A stretch of 64,000 nucleotides of DNA from a virus (IMGVR_UViG_3300036770_003943:167777-231776), one strand, 5' to 3'. Shown: positions 1-8,978, counted from the first letter of the stretch. Notes: generated by a model from the sequence alone, not told the origin. Program-made: numbers and translations.

Positions 1-1329
1 TTGCTCGCATATCTGGTCAATGAACTTGACAAACTCAGGATTAATCATTGGCTCTCCGCCAGTAAATTTTACTAGATTAACCGTGAGTAAGGACTGTTTA
101 CTGAGTTTAAATTGTAAATTGTCTAATTTTGGATAGACTATTCTTTTTAAGTTCGAGTCTTTTTCTGACAACATACTGTTTAATTTTAGTTCGTCATCGT
201 GCCAAGTTGTGCTAAGGTTGCTGTTACAAGTCAGGCAGGCCATATTACAGTAGTTCCCAAATCCTACTTCAAGAAATTCTAATCTTGGATTAGGAAACTT
301 TGGCCTACGATGCAGATAACCATGGTTATACAATATATTTGAGCCTAATCTCATGCTCAATCCTACATCAGTTTCGTTATCAGCTTGTTCTTCTTTGTAG
401 CATTTGTGGCAACCTTCTAAGGATTGATTGTTTAATATATGCTGTCTTGCTGTTTGCCAATAAGGGCTGGTATAAAATACACTGTCTATATCTTGTTGAC
501 GTATACTGGGTCGTTGATCAGTCAACTTCATATAGTCATTAATATGATCATGATTGGTGATCTTTTCATAGACACTGCGTTTATAGACTGTGTCATAACG
601 ACAACATAGTTTACTTTGACCGTCTGGCTTGTACTGTATATGATTCCATGGAAGTATACAAAAAACTGGATTCAGTTGAGCATATAACTTGCCAGCATAA
701 TTTTCATAGTGGCTATTAGTTGAATCAACTAGTTCTATCAGTGTATTGTGGAATCTCCATCCAATGGTCCAGTTCCTATGTAGTATTTCGTTCAAGGCAA
801 AATCAAATTTTGAGTCTTTGTACTTGGATCTATTGAAACCCATGTACATGTATTGATTTTTATTGTTGTCTAATTTAGTTAGTTTGCTTAGTATAGCTAA
901 AAATTTATTTGTGTCGTCGACTAGGTCTACATGATGAAATTCAAATTTTGATTGACGAAATGCTTGCCAGCAGGCCTTAAAAAATTCTATATTATAGAAG
1001 TTTTCTGGTATATGTTTTTGGTAATTATCAAGGTCAATTACCATTGGTGTTGAAAATTTTTCTTCGGCAGACAACGTTAGTTCGAACAAACTGTTGAGAT
1101 CTCCGTCCCATGATAAAAGATATTTGAATATATCTATATTATTTTGATTTTTATCGTAGACAACGAATTCGGGACGATAGCCTTGTAGATCTACTGGGCT
1201 TCGATGACCAAAAGATCTTAGGAATAATCTAAATAGGCTGTCTCCTGTACCTATGTATCTTAGAAAATTATTAGTACATCGGCCTCGTTTTTGATTAAGC
1301 AAAGCCTGGTTAATAAGAAAATAACTCAT
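1..1329 (-). CDS. Radical SAM/SPASM-twitch protein (3' end beyond window)
   Basis: Reading the minus strand from an ATG at 1329 gives an open frame of more than 440 codons running off the left edge. It contains the radical-SAM cluster motif CNMACLTC (CxxxCxxC) in FGNYCNMACLTC, then FTGGEPM, the GGE motif that contacts SAM. An upstream Cys-containing stretch, FCILPWNHIQYKPDG...LCC, is the start typical of phage 'twitch' radical-SAM proteins. It is a paralogue of the protein at 3418-4734, which has FCPIPW, CNLACRMC and AGGEPM. The family carries out SAM-radical chemistry on peptides or small molecules; the substrate here is unknown. It is divergent from the + strand gene at 1371. Confidence 0.8.
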   Translation of the reverse strand, partial: MSYFLINQALLNQKRGRCTNNFLRYIGTGDSLFRLFLRSFGHRSPVDLQGYRPEFVVYDKNQNNIDIFKYLLSWDGDLNSLFELTLSAEEKFSTPMVIDLDNYQKHIPENFYNIEFFKACWQAFRQSKFEFHHVDLVDDTNKFLAILSKLTKLDNNKNQYMYMGFNRSKYKDSKFDFALNEILHRNWTIGWRFHNTLIELVDSTNSHYENYAGKLYAQLNPVFCILPWNHIQYKPDGQSKLCCRYDTVYKRSVYEKITNHDHINDYMKLTDQRPSIRQQDIDSVFYTSPYWQTARQHILNNQSLEGCHKCYKEEQADNETDVGLSMRLGSNILYNHGYLHRRPKFPNPRLEFLEVGFGNYCNMACLTCNSNLSTTWHDDELKLNSMLSEKDSNLKRIVYPKLDNLQFKLSKQSLLTVNLVKFTGGEPMINPEFVKFIDQICEQ

Positions 1330-1341
1330 TGTGTTTTGTGT

Positions 1342-1355
1342 GATAAATATTTATC
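1342..1355. promoter_or_regulatory. Palindromic GATAAATATTTATC between divergent genes
   Basis: The perfect 14-bp palindrome carries ATAAATA, close to the T4 late-promoter box TATAAATA, on both strands. It sits 13 bp from the minus-strand start at 1329 and 15 bp from the plus-strand start at 1371. It could be a bidirectional late promoter or an operator. The role is inferred from the motif and position only. Confidence 0.35.
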
Positions 1356-1370
1356 TTAGTATATAATGAT

Positions 1371-1598
1371 ATGCCAGATCTTAAAGAACTATCCCTAAGA
1401 CAGCTACAACGTGAAGCAGCTAGAGTAATCAGCAGCATGCCGGCTACCAATGATAATATTTATAAGTTTAATAAAGCCAGCAGACATAATAGTCAAGGAT
1501 GGTATATAGCGGCCATAGAATGGTATATTAATGAATATGGTGGTCTGCCCAGCGAATGTGGACCAGGCAAAGATGTAACATTTATCATGGAGGAATAA
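1371..1598 (+). CDS. Small hypothetical protein (75 aa)
   Basis: First plus-strand gene after the divergent promoter region. The protein has a charged helical N-terminus (PDLKELSLRQLQREAARV) and a Trp/Tyr-rich C-terminal half (GWYIAAIEWYINEYGG). Its 3' end supplies the GGAGG ribosome site for the next gene, whose ATG lies 1 bp downstream, so the two are probably co-translated. I recognise no family. Because it sits among radical-SAM genes a substrate or partner role is conceivable, but nothing in the sequence shows it. Confidence 0.6.
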   Translation: MPDLKELSLRQLQREAARVISSMPATNDNIYKFNKASRHNSQGWYIAAIEWYINEYGGLPSECGPGKDVTFIMEE

Positions 1599-1599
1599 T

Positions 1600-2262
1600 A
1601 TGGAAGAAATGTTTTGGAAAGAATTGATTAAAAGTAGAGCTCAAAATTTTACATGGGATATGACTGCAGAAGTTGATAAAGAATTAATTGAAAGCATTGC
1701 TACCGACATACATCACAGAGCACCTAGTAAACAAAATAGAGTACAGTATCAGATGCATATCTTTGATTGGAGTGATAGTGAATTTAGAAATGATTTTTAT
1801 CAATTTGCCGTAGATAGAGATAATCCTAATCCAAGATATAATCCACAGACTCTCGCTCACTACTTGTTTGTTTTTGTTGGCAGAAGTCCTGGGTATTTTG
1901 CCAATAGTTTTAGTAATTGGGGTCCTGGCATTCACCCACAAATCAGCCATTTAGAAATTGGTCTTGCCAGTCATATGCTTATACATGGTGCGTTTGTTAG
2001 AGGGTTAGCCTCTGGATTTTGTAGATGCTTTGATCACAATTATACTAAGGCACCAGCTATTGCGACGAAATTAAACTTACCATCAAACAAGTCTGATCAT
2101 ATATTTTTAAGTGTGGGCGTTGGTATTGAAAGCTATAATAAATTTCAAACATTTAATCCATTTACAAATTCCATGATTCCAGTATCTAAAAACAGCGGAA
2201 CCATTTGGTACCATGAACCAAAACCTGATCCTGCTGAATACATTGTTTATCATACCGCATGA
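1600..2262 (+). CDS. Nitroreductase-like FMN flavoprotein
   Basis: 220 aa, close to the usual nitroreductase size. The N-terminal region with ELIESIATDIHHRAPSKQNRVQY resembles the FMN-binding start of nitroreductases (a helix followed by (A)PSxxN). GLASHMLIHGAFVRGLASGFC matches the central helix plus the Gly-rich loop of that fold. The family reduces nitro, enone or flavin-like substrates with NAD(P)H. The start at 1600 has a strong SD (GGAGG) in the preceding gene, and the stop overlaps the next radical-SAM start by 4 bp. The family call is by motif only and the substrate is unknown. Confidence 0.5.
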   Translation: MEEMFWKELIKSRAQNFTWDMTAEVDKELIESIATDIHHRAPSKQNRVQYQMHIFDWSDSEFRNDFYQFAVDRDNPNPRYNPQTLAHYLFVFVGRSPGYFANSFSNWGPGIHPQISHLEIGLASHMLIHGAFVRGLASGFCRCFDHNYTKAPAIATKLNLPSNKSDHIFLSVGVGIESYNKFQTFNPFTNSMIPVSKNSGTIWYHEPKPDPAEYIVYHTA

Positions 2263-3425
2263 CTGATTTAACTACTAGCGAATACGATTTTACTAAGATT
2301 CCCTATAAAGACATAGTGCGAGTTGGTCAACGCACTATGTTATATAGAGATATGTTTACAGTGAGCTGGCTATTGGGTCGCTACTGTAATTACCGTTGTA
2401 GCTACTGCTGGCCCTATGCTCGTAGTGATACCAAAGATCATCGTCCTACTCCTTTGATGTTACACACAGTAAATGAAATTAAACGTCAAGCTAGAGAACG
2501 TGGGTTTAATAGTTTTCATTTTAGTCTAAGTGGCGGAGAACCTACTTTTCATCCTTCTTACATACCCATCTTGAACCATCTCAATGAAGATGCTGCCAAT
2601 ACTAACTATACCAGCGTACATATGACCAGTAACATGAGCAGACCTATTCGATGGTTTGAAAATGAATATGTTCCAGCAGTACGTAATTTTCATCGTGCTA
2701 GTATTACAGCCAGTTATCATCGAGAACATGTTAATAGTAAAGAAAAAATGGCTGAGTTTGCTGACAAGTTAATCTTATGCCAAGAATATGATACTCAAAT
2801 TACCATAAACATGGTAATGGTACCAGAAAACTTTGATCAGTTATATGAAGAAGCTCTTTATTTTCATGAACGTGGAATTAATGTTACCCTAAAGCCACAG
2901 AGCGATCCTACTGCCAGTCGTGTAGTCGATGGATATACCAAAGACATGTATAAAAAATTACATAATGGTATGCCGCAACGTGCCTTTACTGAATATAAGG
3001 CCAGACGAGCCGGTCTAGTGGAAAGGCCTCGCCCAACCTATATGATTGATCGCGCCGATCCTCTTAGAGAACAACAGGCTGCTATCTCAGCTCACTATCA
3101 AATTGAGTTTATAGATAAAAATGGTCAGTCATGGTACATGGATCAAGCCGAACGGTTTAATGCTTTTAACTTTAACAATTTTAAAGATTGGGAGTGTAGC
3201 AGTGGATATCGAAGTATTATTATTCGTGAACCAGACGGCACAATTAAGCGTAGCTACAGTTGTGCCGAAGTACCCTTAGGGCATATCGAAACCGGCTTTA
3301 AGTTATATGACAAACCCATGCCATGTGGTAGTTCTAGTTGCGTAAGTAGCGCAGATAGCAAAATACCTAAACGTGCCCCTGGAACTAAGTTACCCTTATT
3401 TCCAGTTGATCGAACTTATGAGTGA
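2259..3425 (+). CDS. Radical SAM enzyme
   Basis: 388 aa. The [4Fe-4S] motif CNYRCSYC (CxxxCxxC) lies near residue 45, in LLGRYCNYRCSYCWPYA. SLSGGEPTFHP, near residue 90, is the SAM-binding GGE motif. A Cys-rich tail (CSSGY, YSCAEVP, MPCGSSSC) could hold an auxiliary cluster. The gene starts in an ATGA overlap with the nitroreductase-like gene and overlaps the next radical-SAM gene by 8 bp, so these genes form one translationally coupled operon. Its catalytic domain differs clearly from the two twitch-type paralogues. Reaction unknown. Confidence 0.85.
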   Translation: MTDLTTSEYDFTKIPYKDIVRVGQRTMLYRDMFTVSWLLGRYCNYRCSYCWPYARSDTKDHRPTPLMLHTVNEIKRQARERGFNSFHFSLSGGEPTFHPSYIPILNHLNEDAANTNYTSVHMTSNMSRPIRWFENEYVPAVRNFHRASITASYHREHVNSKEKMAEFADKLILCQEYDTQITINMVMVPENFDQLYEEALYFHERGINVTLKPQSDPTASRVVDGYTKDMYKKLHNGMPQRAFTEYKARRAGLVERPRPTYMIDRADPLREQQAAISAHYQIEFIDKNGQSWYMDQAERFNAFNFNNFKDWECSSGYRSIIIREPDGTIKRSYSCAEVPLGHIETGFKLYDKPMPCGSSSCVSSADSKIPKRAPGTKLPLFPVDRTYE

Positions 3426-4734
3426 TACTTTTTGTCCAATCCCTTGGATATTTCAAGCTGTACGTAACAACGGCGATATTCGTATCTGTTGTCAAGCCAA
3501 CGTGACTGAAAATCAAGGAGTAGTACGCAAGGAAGATGGAACCCCATTTAATGCTGGTAAAGATGTGATGGAAGAGGCACGCAATGCCGAATTGATGCGA
3601 GCAGTTAGGCTTAACATGCTCGAGGGACAATGGAGTACAGAATGCGGTCGTTGTCAGCAGGAAGAAGCCAGCGGGCTTAGTAGTAGACGACAATATGAAA
3701 AGGAAAATTGGAAGTTTAATATCGAAGCTGCCAAAAAAATTACTAATCAGGATGGATCAGTTACTGGTCCGAAATTAGAATACTACGATCTACGGTTTGG
3801 TAACCTGTGTAATCTAGCCTGTCGTATGTGCGGACCAACTGACAGTCATACATGGTACGAGCAATGGACAGACTATCATGGATCTCACAGTTATACTGAT
3901 ACTCATGGCACAGTTAAATTAACACGTAACGACAATGGAAGATTGACTACCAATGACTATGATTGGCACGGCAGCGAAACATTTTGGCAGCAGTTAGAAG
4001 CCAACATTCTTAATATACGACATGTATATATGGCAGGCGGTGAACCCATGATGATAGAACGCCACTATGAGTTTTTACAGCGTTGTATTGATCAAGGCCA
4101 ATCAAGCAAGATGATTTTAGAATATAATACCAACATGACAAACTTGCCTAACCGTGTTCTAGACATGTGGACTAAGTTCTTACAAGTCCGTGTAGGTGCT
4201 AGTATTGATGGTATAGAAAATGTCTTAGAATATCAGCGTTGGCCACTAAAATGGAATCAAGCCTACAAAAATCTACAAAAATTAGATCAATACGCAATAG
4301 ATAATAAAAACATACTAGCTTGGCTTGCCTGTACTATAACTGCTTACAATGTATGGCACATACCTGAATTCATGCGATGGAAACTTGAACAAAGTGGTTT
4401 TAAGAAAATTAATAGTACTCTAAAACGCCCAATAATTACTCATCATGTAGCCCATGGACCCAAGCGTGTTAATATAAGAATTTTACCAGATGGGCTAAAA
4501 CAAGATTTATCCAAATTCTATGAGAAGCATGGAAACTATTTTGCCAGCAAATATTCAAGTGAAATAAGCCAATCCGCTACAATGATATTGAATAGCATAC
4601 TTAAGTACACAACCACTGGCAACTATTCTGATAAATTAACTGAATTTGTTAAGTTTACTAGGTACTTAGACAAAGCAAGAAATAACAATATTCTAGATAT
4701 TGTCCCACAGTATAGAGCCTTATTTGACCAATGA
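3418..4734 (+). CDS. Radical SAM/SPASM-twitch protein
   Basis: 438 aa from the ATG at 3418 (MSDTFCPIPWIF). That start is preferred over an upstream in-frame ATG at 3373, which would overlap the previous gene by about 50 bp. The N-terminus has FCPIPW and RICCQ, and the core motif CNLACRMC sits in LRFGNLCNLACRMCGPTDSH, followed by YMAGGEPMM. The domain order is the same as in the partial protein at 1-1329. Phage 'twitch' radical-SAM proteins are widespread but uncharacterised. The stop overlaps the next start (ATGA). Confidence 0.85.
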   Translation: MSDTFCPIPWIFQAVRNNGDIRICCQANVTENQGVVRKEDGTPFNAGKDVMEEARNAELMRAVRLNMLEGQWSTECGRCQQEEASGLSSRRQYEKENWKFNIEAAKKITNQDGSVTGPKLEYYDLRFGNLCNLACRMCGPTDSHTWYEQWTDYHGSHSYTDTHGTVKLTRNDNGRLTTNDYDWHGSETFWQQLEANILNIRHVYMAGGEPMMIERHYEFLQRCIDQGQSSKMILEYNTNMTNLPNRVLDMWTKFLQVRVGASIDGIENVLEYQRWPLKWNQAYKNLQKLDQYAIDNKNILAWLACTITAYNVWHIPEFMRWKLEQSGFKKINSTLKRPIITHHVAHGPKRVNIRILPDGLKQDLSKFYEKHGNYFASKYSSEISQSATMILNSILKYTTTGNYSDKLTEFVKFTRYLDKARNNNILDIVPQYRALFDQ

Positions 4735-5288
4735 AAATTTTAATATCAGGTAATTCAAAATTAAATTTTGCTCATTCATTGAACAAAGTACTGATTGATC
4801 ATGACTTGAAGTTCATAAGTCGTGCTAGCTCAGGTCATGATTTGACTAGACATGATGATCAACTAGCTTTTGCTAAATTAGCCTGCGAGTTTGACGTTGT
4901 TATTATTAATAGTGCTTTATGGAAATTTAATCAAACTGTTTTACTTGATTATGTCTATAAAGCCTGTGTCGAAGCCAAACATAGAAACTATATCATTTGT
5001 ATAGGTAGCACAACGGATCGAGTTAAAAAAGGAGGAGCTTGGTTATATAATGCTGAAAAAAAAGCTCTGCGTGACTATTGTAATACACTAGGATTAAATG
5101 GTGTTTGGGAAAGTGGCCCAAGAATAACCTTAGTTAGTTTAGGCACACTTACTAATAATCAAGCTAAACATCCTACAAGACGTTGTATGGATATTGACTT
5201 GGCTGCTGGTTATATAAAATGGGTTATTGAACAACCAGCTGGAGTTCATGTAAATGAACTCAGTATAGATCCTTTACAGAATCCCTAA
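4731..5288 (+). CDS. SDR-like (NAD-dependent epimerase/dehydrogenase) protein
   Basis: 185 aa. It starts MKILISGNSKLNFAHSL, a beta strand and Gly turn in the position of a Rossmann dinucleotide-binding loop, although the usual GxxGxxG is degraded. IICIGSTTD, a later YNAEKKALRDYC (YxxxK-like catalytic pair) and the length fit a short-chain dehydrogenase fold. Last gene of the plus-strand operon; its 3' end overlaps the convergent thyX by 15 bp. Substrate unknown. Confidence 0.5.
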   Translation: MKILISGNSKLNFAHSLNKVLIDHDLKFISRASSGHDLTRHDDQLAFAKLACEFDVVIINSALWKFNQTVLLDYVYKACVEAKHRNYIICIGSTTDRVKKGGAWLYNAEKKALRDYCNTLGLNGVWESGPRITLVSLGTLTNNQAKHPTRRCMDIDLAAGYIKWVIEQPAGVHVNELSIDPLQNP

Positions 5289-6146
5289 TTTTGTTTTAAA
5301 TTCAGCAAGTTCTCGTTGTCCGAGATTAAATTCTCTGGCTAGAGACTTTTCATCTCCGTGAGCTGCCACTATTCCCTCAAAGCGACTTGAATTTAATAGT
5401 TGTTTGAGTAAGTCAAATTCTTTAGCACTGAACTTAACTGAGTTTACAGCATAATCTTCAAATGCAGAACATGCTTCAGGAAACAACGGTTTTGCTAGAT
5501 CATACATAGCACGAGCATATTCTTGAATCTCCCATTGAGCATGACGGTCCATACGTAAGCGAGCCATGTGTAAGAAATTCTTTAGGTTAGCTTTCCAGTA
5601 TAATTCAGTATATCCGCTTACTGGCAGCACACTTCTTGCCAACTCCCTTGCCATACCCTCGTTGAGTAATTGTTCATAATCGCTATAATTTGTTTCAAAG
5701 AAGACTTCAAAACGTTGCTGTAGTTTTTGCTTCTTGGCAGTGTCCCAGTCTGATTCTTCTCTACCTTGCTTGTTAGTAGTGCTTTGTTTTTGTAATTGTT
5801 CCAGTTCAGGAATATAAAACTCATCCGTTAATATGCTATAACGAGCACTATATTCATTGATACTAGCAGTGCGATGGCGTACCAGTTGCCTCATGACAAA
5901 GATAGGCAGTTTAATGTGAAACTTTAGTTCACACATTTCAAATGGTGTAGTATGTTCATGACGCATTAGGTAACGAATAAGGTTACGGTCATCTTGAACT
6001 TGCTTTGTGCCGGCACCATAACTAACACGAGCTGCTTGGACAATGGCACTGTCATCGCCCATTGAATCTACTAGACCTACAAAACCATGATCTAGTACTG
6101 GAACATAATTGGTATTATCAAAATCTATATCTTGTCTAAGTGTCAT
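5274..6146 (-). CDS. thyX: FAD-dependent thymidylate synthase
   Basis: 290 aa. The ThyX signature RHRTASINEYSARY (RHRxxSxNxxSxR) is at about residues 90-103, and the flanking helices (LKFHIKLPIFVMRQLV before it, MARLRMDRHAQWEIQEYA after it) match the family. ThyX methylates dUMP to dTMP using methylenetetrahydrofolate, FAD and NADPH, and supplies thymidylate for phage DNA synthesis. It is slightly longer than typical (about 220-250 aa), with the extra residues between the signature and the C-terminus. It overlaps the upstream small gene by 4 bp. Confidence 0.95.
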   Translation of the reverse strand: MTLRQDIDFDNTNYVPVLDHGFVGLVDSMGDDSAIVQAARVSYGAGTKQVQDDRNLIRYLMRHEHTTPFEMCELKFHIKLPIFVMRQLVRHRTASINEYSARYSILTDEFYIPELEQLQKQSTTNKQGREESDWDTAKKQKLQQRFEVFFETNYSDYEQLLNEGMARELARSVLPVSGYTELYWKANLKNFLHMARLRMDRHAQWEIQEYARAMYDLAKPLFPEACSAFEDYAVNSVKFSAKEFDLLKQLLNSSRFEGIVAAHGDEKSLAREFNLGQRELAEFKTKLGIL

Positions 6147-6448
6147 CTTTCTTCGCCGAACTGTGTTTGTAGTAGTGATTTAACATAATGGATTACTCTA
6201 GACTTTATTTTTGTACTGTCAATAAAAACTTCTATGTCAGCTACCTTTTCTCTAAGATGTTCTAATCCCTGTGCCTTTAATACTTCTCTAGCATCTTTCA
6301 TTCCAACTAATTCTTCTTGACTAAATTCCAATACTTCTCCATTGGTCAACTTTAATTGAATGTGTGTAATGTACTCTATTGGAACTTCTTCCATGACCAC
6401 ATCTTTAAGGATTTCTTCAAAACTTCTATCCTTTCTCCTAATCGCCAT
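6143..6448 (-). CDS. Hypothetical protein (101 aa)
   Basis: Charged alpha/beta protein (MAIRRKDRSFEEILKDVV...). A central IEYITHIQLKLTNGEVLEFS could be a beta hairpin. No family recognised. Coupled to thyX by an ATGA overlap. Confidence 0.65.
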   Translation of the reverse strand: MAIRRKDRSFEEILKDVVMEEVPIEYITHIQLKLTNGEVLEFSQEELVGMKDAREVLKAQGLEHLREKVADIEVFIDSTKIKSRVIHYVKSLLQTQFGEER

Positions 6449-6464
6449 GTCCTTGCGTCCTTAG

Positions 6465-7064
6465 TTACTTTTTTTTAGTGTACTTCCTCTTGGGCTTATC
6501 CACTGTAGTTTCTGTTATTACACTAGTATTTACTGCTTTCGTAGGATCTAGTGATTCTGCCTCTTTCAATAATCGTTCTGCTTCTTTATGAAAATAGGCT
6601 GCTTGACTACGCATTTGATTGGCTATCTGAGTATCACTTAATGTGCCTGGACTGTTGTCCTGAGCAGGTGTAGCATTGATGTCACCGCTGGTTGTACGAC
6701 CTTCGCTTTTCATTGAGTCAAGTTGATCATTAAGTAGATTTAACTTAATGGTAGCTTCTCTAGTTGGTAGCATGGTTACTTCGGTAGTGTTAACTTTTCT
6801 TAACCAACCACTAAGGTGAAGAGCTTCTAACATGTTACGGCCATCATGGAAACTGGTTCTACTTAGATAAGGATAAAAATCAACCTCACGCTGAGCACCT
6901 TCACTTTCCACAGCAGTAATAATATCATCATGATATTGCCGTGGAAGTGATTCGGTTTCGACAACTAAACAACTATTATTTTCACCTGGCACTTGTCTAA
7001 ATACCACAACACACTTCTGGCCAGTAGCGTCAACTTGCCCTACGTGTTTTAAAAACTGGGGCAT
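6465..7064 (-). CDS. Hypothetical protein (199 aa) with basic tail
   Basis: An alpha/beta N-terminal half (MPQFLKHVGQVDATGQKCVVVFRQVPGE) is followed by a Lys-rich, probably disordered tail ending PKRKYTKKK. The SESLPRQYHDDIITAVESEGAQ stretch resembles T4-like phage proteins annotated only as hypothetical. The basic tail suggests nucleic-acid contact; this is inference. Confidence 0.6.
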   Translation of the reverse strand: MPQFLKHVGQVDATGQKCVVVFRQVPGENNSCLVVETESLPRQYHDDIITAVESEGAQREVDFYPYLSRTSFHDGRNMLEALHLSGWLRKVNTTEVTMLPTREATIKLNLLNDQLDSMKSEGRTTSGDINATPAQDNSPGTLSDTQIANQMRSQAAYFHKEAERLLKEAESLDPTKAVNTSVITETTVDKPKRKYTKKK

Positions 7065-7075
7065 AACGACTCCTA

Positions 7076-7303
7076 TTAGGCTTTAGCGTCAGCAACTGGC
7101 TGAGCTTGTTCGGCAGATGCTGCTTGCTCACCTTGAGCTTCTTTTTCTGCTTTTTCTGCTTGCTCACGGGCATCATTTAAAAAGGCGGTTAGCTTTTCAC
7201 TTACTGCGCCTACTTGTTGAATTTCAAGTATACTAAATGCGCCTCTTTTTACTGCTAATTCAACAGCGGCTAGCAAAATTGTCATATCATTAATGGTCAT
7301 CAT
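7076..7303 (-). CDS. Small helical hypothetical protein (75 aa)
   Basis: Mostly helical and Ala/Glu-rich, with a low-complexity C-terminus (AEKAEKEAQGEQAASAEQAQ). SD AGGAGA lies 4 nt before the ATG. Preceded by AATAAATA at 7331-7338 on this strand, a possible late-promoter box. No family recognised. Confidence 0.6.
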   Translation of the reverse strand: MMTINDMTILLAAVELAVKRGAFSILEIQQVGAVSEKLTAFLNDAREQAEKAEKEAQGEQAASAEQAQPVADAKA

Positions 7304-7330
7304 AATCTCCTGTAAATTATATACCTAGTT

Positions 7331-7338
7331 TATTTATT
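7331..7338 (-). promoter_or_regulatory. Putative late promoter box (AATAAATA)
   Basis: Minus strand reads AATAAATAAACTAGG, the same core as the box at 14591-14598 (GATAAATAAACTAGG). It resembles the T4 late box TATAAATA and lies about 28 bp upstream of the gene starting at 7303. Confidence 0.35.
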
Positions 7339-7361
7339 GTATAAGTTCGTATTATACAGAT

Positions 7362-7389
7362 AAAAAAAGGCAGAGTCAAGCTCTGCCTT
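7362..7389 (-). terminator. Rho-independent terminator after the VWA gene
   Basis: 9-bp stem AAGGCAGAG/CTCTGCCTT with a 5-nt loop, followed on the minus strand by a run of seven T. It lies 16 bp past the stop of the VWA/zincin gene at 7405. Confidence 0.85.
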
Positions 7390-7404
7390 AATCGTTTTAA
7401 GTAT

Positions 7405-8592
7405 TTAGGTTTTCTTAAATGTATAATGAGCAGTTAACCCAAATGGTGCTGTAATAGTTTCATTGCCATGAACTACGAACAAGGTGTCGCAGTAGTTCTC
7501 ATCACCCCAGCTTCCAAAAGGACAACCATCTGTAAACATAATAAACTGCTTGGGCGAGATGTCATTATCTTTCATGTAAGTCCAGCAAGCCTCGAAGTCA
7601 GTACCACCTCCGCCTTGAGCATCATAGTCAGCAATATCCTCGCCATTGTCATCAGTAAACACTACCGGGTTATAAACTTCAGTGTCAAAACTAAACACTA
7701 AGATGCTGTAAGTAGTATACATATCCATCATGCCCTTGACTTCGCTGAGAAAGTCTCGCACCATGTCATCGCTAATACTGCCCGAAGTATCAATACCAAC
7801 TACAATATCCAAATGTTCTGCTGGTAACATGCCAGGTAATACTGCTCCAGTGTGCCAACTTTTACGACTGGGACGCATAAACGAATAGTTATTCTTGAGA
7901 CTGGACTCCAACTGAATACGCAACAAATCTTGCCAACGCAATTTTGGAGCAGTAAATTGCTGAATTAAGCGACGAATACCTGCGGGAGTATTGCCTGCTC
8001 CTGCGGCTTGAGCACTTTGAAGAACAGCCTCCTTGATCTCATCACGGATCTTCTTCATAGTTTCTTCGTCAATCTTAATGCCGCTTGACTTACTTTTACC
8101 GTCGCTGCCTTTGCCGTCTTCGCTTTCCTTGCCCTCCCCGTCTAGGTGCATGTCCAAAGTTACTTGGATTTCTACAGCGTTCTCCATGAGCTTGTCATAG
8201 ACTTCTTCTGCGGTCATGTTGCGATATTGAACATCCCACAGGATAGGAACTTTATTGATCTTTTTACCTACGTTATTTTCAATAAGCATGTCATTGACAA
8301 GATAGTCACCTGCCATGTTCCAAATTTGGGGATGGCGTTCACCTCGGCGGCTCATGTGATTGTAGACGCAGTGTCCTACTTCGTGTCCAAACAAAAACAC
8401 CAACTCGTCGTCATCTAACTTGTTGATGAATTCACTGCTGTAATAAAAATTACGTCCATCTGTTGCCGCAGTCTTGCACCAATCACTGGACTCTATTAAT
8501 TTCAATCGAGTAGCAAGATTGCCCCAAAATGGATGCTTAAGCAGCATCTTAACACGAGCTTTAGTTAGTCTGTCCCGTACATCTAGTGTCAT
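7405..8592 (-). CDS. VWA-domain protein with zincin-like HExxH region
   Basis: 395 aa. The N-terminal half has FGHEVGHCVYNH with HEVGH at residues 70-74, a zinc-metallopeptidase-like site; downstream NMAGDYLVNDMLIE fits the DUF2201-type putative peptidase domain. An acidic Ser/Gly linker spans about 150-175. The C-terminal VWA-like domain has the MIDAS DTSGS at 268-272 and GGGTDFEACW further on. Such proteins work with MoxR AAA ATPases as chaperone or assembly pairs, and the MoxR gene lies just upstream at 8965-10071. Driven by a consensus sigma70 promoter (8617-8645) and closed by a terminator. Whether the HExxH is catalytic is unknown. Confidence 0.85.
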   Translation of the reverse strand: MTLDVRDRLTKARVKMLLKHPFWGNLATRLKLIESSDWCKTAATDGRNFYYSSEFINKLDDDELVFLFGHEVGHCVYNHMSRRGERHPQIWNMAGDYLVNDMLIENNVGKKINKVPILWDVQYRNMTAEEVYDKLMENAVEIQVTLDMHLDGEGKESEDGKGSDGKSKSSGIKIDEETMKKIRDEIKEAVLQSAQAAGAGNTPAGIRRLIQQFTAPKLRWQDLLRIQLESSLKNNYSFMRPSRKSWHTGAVLPGMLPAEHLDIVVGIDTSGSISDDMVRDFLSEVKGMMDMYTTYSILVFSFDTEVYNPVVFTDDNGEDIADYDAQGGGGTDFEACWTYMKDNDISPKQFIMFTDGCPFGSWGDENYCDTLFVVHGNETITAPFGLTAHYTFKKT

Positions 8593-8616
8593 TGTTCACT
8601 CCTATATAATATACTT

Positions 8617-8645
8617 ATTATATGACACATAATATATTGTGTCAA
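8617..8645 (-). promoter_or_regulatory. Sigma70-type promoter: TTGACA-17-TATAAT
   Basis: Minus strand: -35 TTGACA (8640-8645), 17-bp spacer starting CAATAT, -10 TATAAT (8617-8622), both perfect consensus. Directs transcription into the VWA gene starting at 8592. Confidence 0.85.
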
Positions 8646-8978
8646 TTAATTGCCAAAGTGTAGCCTAAACAAAAAGGCATCATGTGGATTTCGAAACCAT
8701 ATTAGCATGGCACTGTTAAATGGAACATGGTAGTCTAAACCACGTAGATTAGTCTTTTTGGTCCAACCAAAGATTTCACTGTTACTGATGCCGTACCTGC
8801 TGATACTAGTCCATTCTTTTTTGGCACGTTCAAAGTATTCGTGCATTAAGGCTCTTGTCACATGGTCAGTACCTAGCACACTTCTCACATAATCCATGTC
8901 ACCATAGACTAACTCTAACACAGTGTTAGAAAAGGGGATCAAGTCCCCTTCTTTTGCTAAGAACTTAGTTGCTGACAT
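8646..8978 (-). CDS. Hypothetical protein (110 aa)
   Basis: MSATKFLAKEGDLIPFSN..., ending in an aromatic-rich VPFNSAMLIWFRNPHDAFLFRLHFGN. The start overlaps the stop of the MoxR gene by 14 bp, so it is probably coupled to it. No family recognised; the tail resembles uncharacterised T4-like phage proteins. Confidence 0.6.
   Translation of the reverse strand: MSATKFLAKEGDLIPFSNTVLELVYGDMDYVRSVLGTDHVTRALMHEYFERAKKEWTSISRYGISNSEIFGWTKKTNLRGLDYHVPFNSAMLIWFRNPHDAFLFRLHFGN

Noticed and set aside
300-542. Plus-strand ORF over the first radical-SAM gene
   Set aside because: It lies antisense to a long minus-strand frame with clear CxxxCxxC and GGE motifs; no SD or family match.
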